Assembly: GCF_019511445.1 (NCBI RefSeq)
Contig: NZ_JAEUAN010000003.1
Coordinates: forward strand, 124,001 to 188,000
Length of the DNA stretch: 64,000 nucleotides
Reading direction: 5' to 3'
Origin: Aliirhizobium wenxiniae
Lineage (GTDB): Bacteria; Pseudomonadota; Alphaproteobacteria; Rhizobiales; Rhizobiaceae
This document shows, in pieces, positions 1 through 8,176 of this stretch. How positions within the stretch are numbered: position 1 is the stretch's first letter; each line of letters opens with the position of its first letter. The notes under the pieces were generated by a model that saw only the letters and a list, made by a program, of their open reading frames with translations, made no database searches and was not told where the DNA came from. The position numbers were made by a program, and so were the translations under genes.

Positions 1-309
1 CGCGATATCTGCCCCTACCACCTGACCGATGAGAAGCCGCTTTTCCGCGGCGCACGCGGCGGCCCGCTGCAGCCGGCGATCATCCAGCGTCAGATGCAGA
101 AATTGAGAAGCGCCTTCGGCCTGCCGGATACCGCCACGCCCCATGCGCTGCGCCACTCTTTCGCTACCCATCTGCTAGCCGGCGGCGGCGATTTGCGGAC
201 CATTCAGGAACTGCTCGGCCATACCAGCCTGTCGACCACCCAGGTCTATACCGGCGTCGATACCTCGCGCCTGCTGGAAGTCTATGACCGCGCCCATCCA
301 CGCGCGTGA
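1..309 (+). CDS. xerC: Tyrosine recombinase XerC, C-terminal part (truncated by window edge)
   Basis: Site-specific recombinase that, with XerD, resolves chromosome dimers at dif during division. The frame is open from base 1, so the start lies to the left of the window; 102 codons are visible. They contain the catalytic core: [12 protein letters not shown] (the HxxR box), [15 protein letters not shown] with the second catalytic His and the nucleophilic Tyr, and a short tail ending in AHPRA. The C-terminal catalytic domain is therefore complete. XerC rather than XerD is the usual assignment for this sequence pattern, but the N-terminal half that would decide it is not visible. The next gene on the same strand begins about 80 bases downstream. 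Confidence 0.85.
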   Translation, partial: RDICPYHLTDEKPLFRGARGGPLQPAIIQRQMQKLRSAFGLPDTATPHALRHSFATHLLAGGGDLRTIQELLGHTSLSTTQVYTGVDTSRLLEVYDRAHPRA

Positions 310-389
310 ACTAACTGTTAACCACTTGCGTTAAGCACCTGTCGAAGCGGCAGTGATACGTTTTGGGTCGATTAATCCGGATCCGTGAC

Positions 390-1457
390 ATGAATTCTTC
401 ATTCCTCGACAGCCCCCTTTTCGAACGCCTGCAGGGCTTTGCCCTCTGGCTGCTCGCATTGCTGCATGTCGCGGCCCTCGCCTCGCTGATCCTGGTGCTC
501 GGCATGCTGTCATCCGCCGATGCACAGGAAGCTGCCTGCCACGGGGTTAACCTCGTCGATGAGATGAAATCAGAAAATCCGGATGCTTATGCCAAGGCGC
601 TTGCGGAAGCCGAAAAGATCCCGAACGCCAAGGGCATTTTCTGGAAAATAGAAAAGCCGGGTGTTGCGACCTCATATCTGCTCGGCACAATGCACGTCAC
701 CGATCCGCGCGTCCTCAAGATGCCGCCCGGTGCCGACAAGGCGCTCACTGACGCCGAGACGATCGTCATCGAATCCAACGAGATCCTCGACGACAAGAGG
801 GCAATGGCCGGCCTTCTCGCGAAACCGGAACTGACCATGCTCCCCGATGGAAAGACCATCGAAAAGCTGATGAACCCTGAGGATCTTACCGTCCTCGACG
901 AAGGCCTGAAGAAGCGTGGCATTCCGCTGGCGACCGTTTCGCGCATGCAGCCCTGGATGCTGATGTCACTCGTGTCGCTGCCGGCCTGCGAACTCGCCCG
1001 CAAGGGAAACACCGCCTTCCTCGACAAGCGCATCGCGCTTGATGCCGCAGCCGAGGGAAAACCGGTAAAGGGCCTGGAAACGCTCGCCGAACAGCTCACC
1101 GCCATGGCGTCTATCCCGACCGAGATGCACCTGAAGTCGCTGGTTGAAACGATCAAGCTCGGCCCGAAAATGAATGACGTTTTCGAGACGATGACGCAGC
1201 TCTACCTCACCGGCGAGATCGGCTTCACCATGCCTTTCCTCAAGCAGGTAGCGCCAGACGGCAGTGACAATGCCGGTTATGCCGAGTTCGAGGAACTGAT
1301 CGTGACGAAGCGCAACCACCTCATGGCAGAACGCGCAGCACCAATCCTCAGCGAAGGCAACGTCTTCATGGCTGTCGGCGCTCTCCACCTGCCCGGCGAA
1401 GACGGCCTGGTGGAACTGCTGCGCAAACAGGGTTTCACCCTCACGCCCGCAATCTGA
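390..1457 (+). CDS. TraB/PrgY/GumN family protein, exported or membrane-anchored
   Basis: A 355-residue member of the TraB/GumN family, proposed in the literature to be metallopeptidase-like, with no settled substrate in bacteria. A hydrophobic stretch at about residues 18-45 ends in SSADAQEA and looks like a signal peptide or anchor, so the body probably lies in the periplasm. Family motifs are visible: GTMHVTDPR near residue 100 (the GxxH box) and VGALHLPGEDGLVELL near the C terminus (second GxxH box). I chose ATG 390; an in-frame TTG at 363 would add nine residues with no better ribosome site. Sits alone between xerC and the BCCT gene. Confidence 0.8.
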   Translation: MNSSFLDSPLFERLQGFALWLLALLHVAALASLILVLGMLSSADAQEAACHGVNLVDEMKSENPDAYAKALAEAEKIPNAKGIFWKIEKPGVATSYLLGTMHVTDPRVLKMPPGADKALTDAETIVIESNEILDDKRAMAGLLAKPELTMLPDGKTIEKLMNPEDLTVLDEGLKKRGIPLATVSRMQPWMLMSLVSLPACELARKGNTAFLDKRIALDAAAEGKPVKGLETLAEQLTAMASIPTEMHLKSLVETIKLGPKMNDVFETMTQLYLTGEIGFTMPFLKQVAPDGSDNAGYAEFEELIVTKRNHLMAERAAPILSEGNVFMAVGALHLPGEDGLVELLRKQGFTLTPAI

Positions 1458-1580
1458 CGACTTCTCGGTTATGTTCCCGACCACTTGGCGGACAGACCAA
1501 TAGCTCCATATCCCGCTTATGTGGCGAGGCTAAAACATGGGTCGCCACCGTGATTTAACGGGTAAGCGCAAGGGGCATCC

Positions 1581-3578
1581 ATGGCAGACGCGAGCGAAAC
1601 ACCACCCTCCCGCAAAGTGGGTTTGATGGAGGGCGTCAACCGGCCCGTATTTTTCTGGTCCGTCGGCATCACCATTCTGTTCGTCCTGTCGGGCGTGCTC
1701 GCGCCTGAGGCATCCGCCGCCGCTTTTGCCGCTGTGCAGAGCTGGATCGTTACCGAACTCGGCTGGATCTACCTCCTCGCGGTGGCCATTTTCCTGATGC
1801 TGATGCTCTATCTCGGCGTTTCGAGCTACGGCAATATCAAGCTCGGGCCGAACCATTCGGAACCTGATTTCAGCTACCCCGCATGGTTCTCCATGCTGTT
1901 TGCCGCCGGCATGGGCATCGGCCTCGTCTTCTTCGGCGTGGCGGAACCCGTCAATCATTTCACCAAGCCGCCGACCGGCGATCCGGCAACGATTGCCGCG
2001 GCGCGAACGGCGATGGAAATCAGTTATTTCCACTGGGGCCTGCATGCCTGGGCGGTCTATGCAGTCATCGGCCTGTCGCTTGCCTATTTTTCCTATCGCC
2101 ACGGCCTGCCCCTCACCATGCGTTCCGCGCTCTACCCGATCGTCGGCGAGCGCATCTACGGTCCGATAGGCAACGCAGTCGACACCTTCGCCGTTATCGG
2201 CACCCTGTTTGGGGTCGCTACCTCGCTCGGCCTTGGCGTGCTGCAGGTCAATGCCGGCTTTGCCCACGTGCTGGGCTGGCCGATGGATTTCTGGGTGCAG
2301 TTGCCGCTCATCATCGTCATCACCGGCATGGCCACCATCTCGGTTGCCACCGGTCTCGACAAGGGCATCAAGTTCCTCTCCAACCTCAACATGATCATGG
2401 CGATCGCCCTGATGGCCTTCGTCTTCATCATGGGGCCGACGACCTTCCTTCTGCGAGCTTTCGTGCAGAATTTCGGCGCCTATCTCGACCAGTTCGTGCT
2501 GCGCACTTTCTACATGTACGCCTACGCCCCGAACGAGCAGCCGGGCGAATGGCTGGGCGACTGGACGCTCTTTTATTGGGGCTGGTGGATCGCCTGGTCG
2601 CCGTTTGTCGGCATGTTCATCGCCCGGATCTCGCGCGGCCGCACCATCCGTCAGTTCATCTTCGGCGTCCTGCTCGTACCCGCCGGCTTCAGCTTCGCCT
2701 GGATGACCGTTTTCGGAGATACCGCTCTTGCCATGCACCTGACCGGCCAGACGACGGCCGTATCCGATGCGGTTGCCAAGGATGTGACGCTGGCGCTCTT
2801 CGTTTTCCTCGAACAGTTCCCGGCAGGCGTCTATGTCTCATGGTTCGCCATGGCGCTGATCGTCTTCTTCTTCGTCACCGGCGCGGATTCCTCCGCCCTT
2901 GTCATCGACACGCTGACATCGGGTGGTCGTGAGGACGGTCCGGTCGCTCGTCGTGTTTTCTGGGCCATCACCGGCGGCGTCATCGGCGCAGTCCTGCTTG
3001 CGGCAGGCGGGCTCGATGCCCTGCAGACGGCCTCGATCGCCGGCGCCCTACCCTTCACCTTCGTCATGCTCCTGATGTGCTGGGGCCTGTTCCAGGGTCT
3101 GCGGCGCGAGGGAGTTCGTCAGAATGCTCTGGTCCAGAGCCTGCGGCCCCGAAAATCCGTCAGCTGGCAAAGGCAATTGCACGGCATCATCAGCTATCCG
3201 CGCAAGTCGGAAGTGGCAAAATTCCTGGCTGAAGTTGCCGCGCCCGCCTTGGAGGACGTCGCAGAAGAGTTGCGCAAACGCTCGCTCGAAGCGGAAATTC
3301 ATCACGACGACAATCGCCTGAAGATGATCGTCGCACCGGGCGGCGAGGAGGAATTCTCCTACGGAATCCGCGTCCGCCCTTACGACATGCCGAGCTACAG
3401 CTTCATCGAAAGCCAGAGTAATCGCCAGCGCGCCGACAAATATTACCGCGCCGAGGTTTTCCTCTCAGACGGCGGTCAGGATTACGACGTCATGGGCCTC
3501 ACCCGCGAGGAACTGATTCAGGACGTGCTCGCCCAATACGACCGCCACTTCCAGTATCTTCACGCCGTCAGGGCGTGA
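1581..3578 (+). CDS. betT: BCCT family choline/betaine transporter, BetT type
   Basis: A 665-residue secondary transporter of the betaine/choline/carnitine family that imports quaternary-ammonium osmoprotectants across the inner membrane. Visible hallmarks are the GMGIGLVFFGVAEPV segment (glycine stretch of TM3), the Trp-rich WTLFYWGWWIAWSPFVG motif followed by RISRGRTIRQF, and about 12 hydrophobic segments. About 150 residues after the last helix form a cytoplasmic domain as in E. coli BetT (about 677 residues), which argues for BetT rather than shorter BetP/BetS-like members. AAGGGG precedes ATG 1581. No betAB or betI genes lie nearby, so substrate choice (choline, betaine or another) is inferred from length and homology only. 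Confidence 0.85.
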   Translation: MADASETPPSRKVGLMEGVNRPVFFWSVGITILFVLSGVLAPEASAAAFAAVQSWIVTELGWIYLLAVAIFLMLMLYLGVSSYGNIKLGPNHSEPDFSYPAWFSMLFAAGMGIGLVFFGVAEPVNHFTKPPTGDPATIAAARTAMEISYFHWGLHAWAVYAVIGLSLAYFSYRHGLPLTMRSALYPIVGERIYGPIGNAVDTFAVIGTLFGVATSLGLGVLQVNAGFAHVLGWPMDFWVQLPLIIVITGMATISVATGLDKGIKFLSNLNMIMAIALMAFVFIMGPTTFLLRAFVQNFGAYLDQFVLRTFYMYAYAPNEQPGEWLGDWTLFYWGWWIAWSPFVGMFIARISRGRTIRQFIFGVLLVPAGFSFAWMTVFGDTALAMHLTGQTTAVSDAVAKDVTLALFVFLEQFPAGVYVSWFAMALIVFFFVTGADSSALVIDTLTSGGREDGPVARRVFWAITGGVIGAVLLAAGGLDALQTASIAGALPFTFVMLLMCWGLFQGLRREGVRQNALVQSLRPRKSVSWQRQLHGIISYPRKSEVAKFLAEVAAPALEDVAEELRKRSLEAEIHHDDNRLKMIVAPGGEEEFSYGIRVRPYDMPSYSFIESQSNRQRADKYYRAEVFLSDGGQDYDVMGLTREELIQDVLAQYDRHFQYLHAVRA

Positions 3579-3603
3579 AGGCGGAACGTAACGTCCTGAT
3601 ATT

Positions 3604-3690
3604 TCGTCATCCTCGGGCTTGTCCCGAGGATCGACCACGGTGCCAGAAATCAGGCCTAGCAGATGCTCGGGACAGGCCCGAGGATGACGA
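3604..3690. repeat. Inverted-repeat intergenic element, RIME-like
   Basis: Arms 3604-3630 and 3664-3690 are near-perfect reverse complements (25 of 27) separated by 33 bases. Each arm holds its own small palindrome (CCTCGGG and CCCGAGG around TTGT). It fills the space between convergent betT and the cytochrome b561 gene and may also act as a two-way terminator. Its design matches the element at 59016-59133. Resemblance to rhizobial intergenic mosaic elements is from memory, not from a search. Confidence 0.7.
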
Positions 3691-3711
3691 CAAAACAATA
3701 CAAAATCGCAC

Positions 3712-4200
3712 TCACCCGCTCGTCATCCGGCGCAAGATGTTAGTCTTCCAATAGAACTGATGCACCAGCACACCGAGAATGTGCAGACAGATCAGCACCC
3801 ACAGGACCGTCTTCATCCAGCCGATATGAGCGAATGCCGCCATGCTGTTCTTGAAATAGAAGGCCCCGATCCCGGCAAGCGGCATGATGATGAACATTGC
3901 GTAGAGCGACCAATGCACAATTGTTGCGACGATTCGCGAAAAGGCAGGCTCCACTTCGGGATGCGGCGGCGCACCGAGCGCGATGCGAAGACAGAGCCGG
4001 GTCAGGGCCAGCGCCAGGATCGCAATTCCTACATAGGCATGGATATTGGCGGATGTCATGATGTCGGGCGGGATCGGTTTGTCGCCGAAATAGAGTTCCC
4101 CGAAGACCGTCATCGCATCGGAAAACACGAGATTGAACAGGATCAGCACGGCCATCAGCCAGTGCAGGATGCGCTGCGACAGAGAGAATGCGGTCTTCAT
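3712..4200 (-). CDS. Cytochrome b561 family protein
   Basis: A 162-residue di-heme membrane cytochrome of the bacterial b561 (CybB) family, thought to move electrons from quinol at the inner membrane; some members reduce superoxide. Four hydrophobic helices carry histidines in heme-ligand positions: RILHWLMAV in helix 1, ANIHAYVGI in helix 2, TIVHWSLYAM in helix 3 and CLHILGVLVHQFYW in helix 4. The start at 4200 is fixed by AGAGGTGAC upstream; the frame stays open for 61 more codons upstream but has no better site. Convergent with betT; it lies downstream of lpdA on the same strand but beyond the lpdA terminator, so it is probably transcribed separately. Confidence 0.85.
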   Translation of the reverse strand: MKTAFSLSQRILHWLMAVLILFNLVFSDAMTVFGELYFGDKPIPPDIMTSANIHAYVGIAILALALTRLCLRIALGAPPHPEVEPAFSRIVATIVHWSLYAMFIIMPLAGIGAFYFKNSMAAFAHIGWMKTVLWVLICLHILGVLVHQFYWKTNILRRMTSG

Positions 4201-4250
4201 GTCCGTCACCTCTTGAAATGGGCCAAGGACATGAAGTTTAGGACAGATGC

Positions 4251-4285
4251 GGAAAAGAAAAAGGCGGGACCGAAATCCCGCCTTT
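4251..4285 (-). terminator. Rho-independent terminator of the lpdA operon
   Basis: A perfect 9-bp stem, AAGGCGGGA / TCCCGCCTT (4261-4269 and 4276-4284), with a 6-base loop. Read on the minus strand it is followed by a T-rich tract at 4260-4251. It lies 25 bases after the lpdA stop codon and before the cytochrome b561 gene. Confidence 0.85.
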
Positions 4286-4309
4286 CGCATGTGTGATCTT
4301 TCGGACCGA

Positions 4310-5716
4310 TTACATATGGATCGGCTTGGCGAAGGTCGAAAGGGCTGCCTCCTTGACCGCTTCCGACATGGTCGGGTGCGCATGGCAGGTGCGGCCGAGA
4401 TCTTCCGACGAGCCGGAGAATTCCATCAGAACGGTGATCTCGTGGATCATCTCGCCGGCGCCGAAGCCGACGATGTGACCGCCGAGAACCCGGTCGGTTT
4501 CCTTGTCCGCGAGGATCTTGACGAAACCGTCGGTCGCCAACATGGCGCGGGCGCGGCCGTTGGCAGTGAACGGGAACTTGCCGACCTTGTAGGCAATGCC
4601 TGCAGCCTTCAGCTCCTCTTCCGTCTTGCCGACAGAAGCGACTTCCGGCTGGGTGTAGACGACGCCCGGAATGACATCATAGTTCACGTGACCATGCTGG
4701 CCGGACAGGATTTCGGCGAGAGCAACACCCTCGTCTTCCGCCTTGTGCGCCAGCATCGGGCCCTTCACCACGTCGCCGATCGCGTAGATGCCGGCAACAT
4801 TGGTCTTGAAGCCGTGGTCGATCTCGACGCGGCCACGGTTGTCGAGTGCAACGCCTGCAGCTTCCAGCCCGAGACCTTCGGTGTAAGGCTTACGGCCGGT
4901 GGAGATCAGAACCACGTCGGCTTCGACGGTCACGGCATCGCCGCCCTTGACCGGCTCATAGGTGACCTTTGCGCCGGTGGCGGTCTTTTCGACGGCCGTC
5001 ACCTTGGCTTCGGTGCGGATATCCATGCCCTGCTTAGCAATCATCCGCTGGAACTGCTTCGACACGTCGGCATCCATCGCGCCGAGCAGCTTGTCGAGAT
5101 ATTCGATGACGGTGACCTTGGCGCCGAGACGCATCCAGACCGAGCCGAGTTCCAGACCGATAACGCCGCCGCCGACGACGATCATGGTCTGCGGAACCTT
5201 GTCGAGCGAAATCGCACCGGTCGAGGACACGATGACCTTCTCGTCGATCTCGACATTGACGCCCGGAATGCCGGCGACGTCGGAACCAGTGGCGATGACA
5301 ATATTCTTCGTCTCGAGTTCCTGAACCTTGCCGTCTTCACCCGTGACGGAAACCTTGCCGGCCGCAACGATCTTGCCGGTGCCGATAAAGCCGTCGATCT
5401 TGTTCTTCTTGAACAGGAAGGCGACGCCGTCGGTGTTCGACTTGATGGTCGCATCCTTGTGCGCCATCATCTTGGTCAGGTTCAGCGTCGGTGCTGCAAC
5501 CTCGACGCCCAGCGTGTCGACGCCATGGGCAACCTGATGGAACATTTCCGACGCGTGCAACAGGGCCTTGGACGGAATGCAGCCAACGTTGAGGCAAGTG
5601 CCGCCATAGGTGGCGCGCTTTTCGACGACCGCGACCTTCAGGCCGAGCTGCGCTGCCTTGATTGCGCAGACATAACCACCCGGACCGCTTCCGATAACGA
5701 CGACATCATAAGCCAT
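4310..5716 (-). CDS. lpdA: Dihydrolipoyl dehydrogenase (E3) of 2-oxoglutarate dehydrogenase
   Basis: A 468-residue FAD enzyme that reoxidises dihydrolipoamide on the E2 subunit and passes electrons to NAD+. In order: FAD-binding GSGPGGYVCAIKAAQLG at the N terminus; the redox disulfide GGTCLNVGCIPSKALLH (Cys-x4-Cys); NAD-binding VVGGGVIGLELGSVW; AIGDVVKGPMLAHKAEDEG, the second FAD segment; and the dimer-interface HAHPTMSE with the catalytic His-Glu pair. Full length for the family. Last gene of the mdh-sucCDAB-MAPEG-LysE-lpdA string, 62 bases after the LysE gene, with AGGAA eight bases before its ATG and a strong terminator behind it. Placement with sucAB suggests it is the E3 dedicated to 2-oxoglutarate dehydrogenase. 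Confidence 0.96.
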   Translation of the reverse strand: MAYDVVVIGSGPGGYVCAIKAAQLGLKVAVVEKRATYGGTCLNVGCIPSKALLHASEMFHQVAHGVDTLGVEVAAPTLNLTKMMAHKDATIKSNTDGVAFLFKKNKIDGFIGTGKIVAAGKVSVTGEDGKVQELETKNIVIATGSDVAGIPGVNVEIDEKVIVSSTGAISLDKVPQTMIVVGGGVIGLELGSVWMRLGAKVTVIEYLDKLLGAMDADVSKQFQRMIAKQGMDIRTEAKVTAVEKTATGAKVTYEPVKGGDAVTVEADVVLISTGRKPYTEGLGLEAAGVALDNRGRVEIDHGFKTNVAGIYAIGDVVKGPMLAHKAEDEGVALAEILSGQHGHVNYDVIPGVVYTQPEVASVGKTEEELKAAGIAYKVGKFPFTANGRARAMLATDGFVKILADKETDRVLGGHIVGFGAGEMIHEITVLMEFSGSSEDLGRTCHAHPTMSEAVKEAALSTFAKPIHM

Positions 5717-5778
5717 GTTTTAATTCCTGATTTCTGGTTTTGGCAGGCTCATTCCCGCCAGCGTTTCGAGAATGGCCC

Positions 5779-6420
5779 TCAGGCCGCTTTTTCAGTTGCG
5801 AGTTTAATTCCGAGCGCGATGAACACCACGCCGCTGGTCCGGTCGATCCACTTGCTGGCACGTGAAAACGCCGCCCGCATGCGCGGCGTCGTCATGAATG
5901 TGCTGACGCCGACGAACCACAGGATCAGGCAGCTTGCCATCACGGTCCCATAGCCGAACTTGATCGCCATCGGCGTATGCGCGTGGACGATGGTGGAGAA
6001 GATCGACAGGAAGAAGAACACCGCCTTCGGATTGAGCGCATTGGCGGCAAATCCGAGCGTGAATGCCTTCAAAGCCGATTGAGCCTTGGCAGCCTCACCC
6101 TGCGCCTCAGGCGAAACCGTGATCTCCGTCCGGCCGGCCCTCAAGGCCTTGATGCCGATATAGACGAGATAAGCGACGCCCAGCCATTTGACGATGTTGA
6201 AGAGATAGACCGACTGCGAGATGATCAGCCCGAGCCCGAGGATCGTGTAGCTGACATGGAACATAAGCGCCGCGCCGATGCCGAAGCTGGTGATGATCGC
6301 CTGCCGACGGCCATGCACCAGCGCCTGACGCATCACCATCGCAAGATCCGCCCCCGGCGAGATGATCGCAAAGGAGAAGATCGCCATCAGCGAGATCAGT
6401 TCGATCATATAGGCATGCAT
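5779..6420 (-). CDS. LysE/RhtB family amino-acid exporter
   Basis: A 213-residue inner-membrane exporter of the LysE/RhtB family. The family signature SPGADLAMVMRQALVHGRR follows the first helix, and ANALNPKAVFFFLSIF is the conserved NPK box of the second half; about six hydrophobic segments are visible. Substrate is unknown: members export lysine, threonine, homoserine lactones or other amino acids. The start at 6420 has AGAGG nine bases upstream. Its ATG is 12 bases after the stop of the MAPEG gene, so the two are co-transcribed, and both lie between sucB and lpdA. A second, unrelated-context LysE member occurs at 43076. Confidence 0.85.
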   Translation of the reverse strand: MHAYMIELISLMAIFSFAIISPGADLAMVMRQALVHGRRQAIITSFGIGAALMFHVSYTILGLGLIISQSVYLFNIVKWLGVAYLVYIGIKALRAGRTEITVSPEAQGEAAKAQSALKAFTLGFAANALNPKAVFFFLSIFSTIVHAHTPMAIKFGYGTVMASCLILWFVGVSTFMTTPRMRAAFSRASKWIDRTSGVVFIALGIKLATEKAA

Positions 6421-6432
6421 GTTGAATAACCT

Positions 6433-6846
6433 CTAGAGCAGCAGAGCGGCCATCATGATCAGCAGTCCGGCAAGGCTCAAGAGCCATACCATCGAGCGGA
6501 CATAGGGAATGCCCGCCAGATAAAGCGGAACATAGGCAATCCGCGCAATCAGCCACACCCAGGCGCCACCGATGCCGAGCCCGGTCGGGTCACCGATGAA
6601 GGCGAGACCGAGAAGCAGGCCGATAAAGGCTGGATAGGTTTCCTGATAGTTCTTCGAGGCACGCGCAGCACGCCCCGCCGCCGCATTCTTCGGCGTCAGA
6701 TCTCCGTCGCGCGGCCCTGCATTCCATTTGGAACCCAGTTCACGCGTCGCAAGAAAACCTTGCAGCAGAATATGAAAGAGCAGCAGGACCACGCTTAAGC
6801 AAAGTACCACCACGAGATGGGTCGCATTTGCCGAAGCGGGTTCCAT
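6433..6846 (-). CDS. MAPEG family membrane protein
   Basis: A 137-residue protein with four hydrophobic segments in the MAPEG family (eicosanoid and glutathione metabolism membrane proteins). The ASKNYQETYPAFIGLLL segment, with its acidic and aromatic residues after helix 1, and ARIAYVPLYLAGIPYVRS match the bacterial MAPEG pattern; the second contains the Arg/Tyr residues used by relatives for glutathione. Function in bacteria is mostly unknown. It starts 38 bases after sucB and is followed at once by the LysE gene, so it should be expressed with the TCA operon. Confidence 0.82.
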   Translation of the reverse strand: MEPASANATHLVVVLCLSVVLLLFHILLQGFLATRELGSKWNAGPRDGDLTPKNAAAGRAARASKNYQETYPAFIGLLLGLAFIGDPTGLGIGGAWVWLIARIAYVPLYLAGIPYVRSMVWLLSLAGLLIMMAALLL

Positions 6847-6884
6847 GCTGCTCTCCCTTAATTCAGGATGTTAGGCTTGAAGTC

Positions 6885-8114
<1,230 letters not shown>

Positions 8115-8176
8115 GATCTGTTTCCGTTTTTCTTAAGGATTTCGTTTCGAACAAGTGAGGGGAGACGGCTGAAAAG

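Noticed and set aside
314..334. TTAA...TTAA pair after xerC as a CtrA box
   Set aside because: The spacing is nine bases, not seven.
4247..5953. Long plus-strand open frame across lpdA
   Set aside because: Antisense shadow of lpdA; it even starts inside the lpdA terminator.
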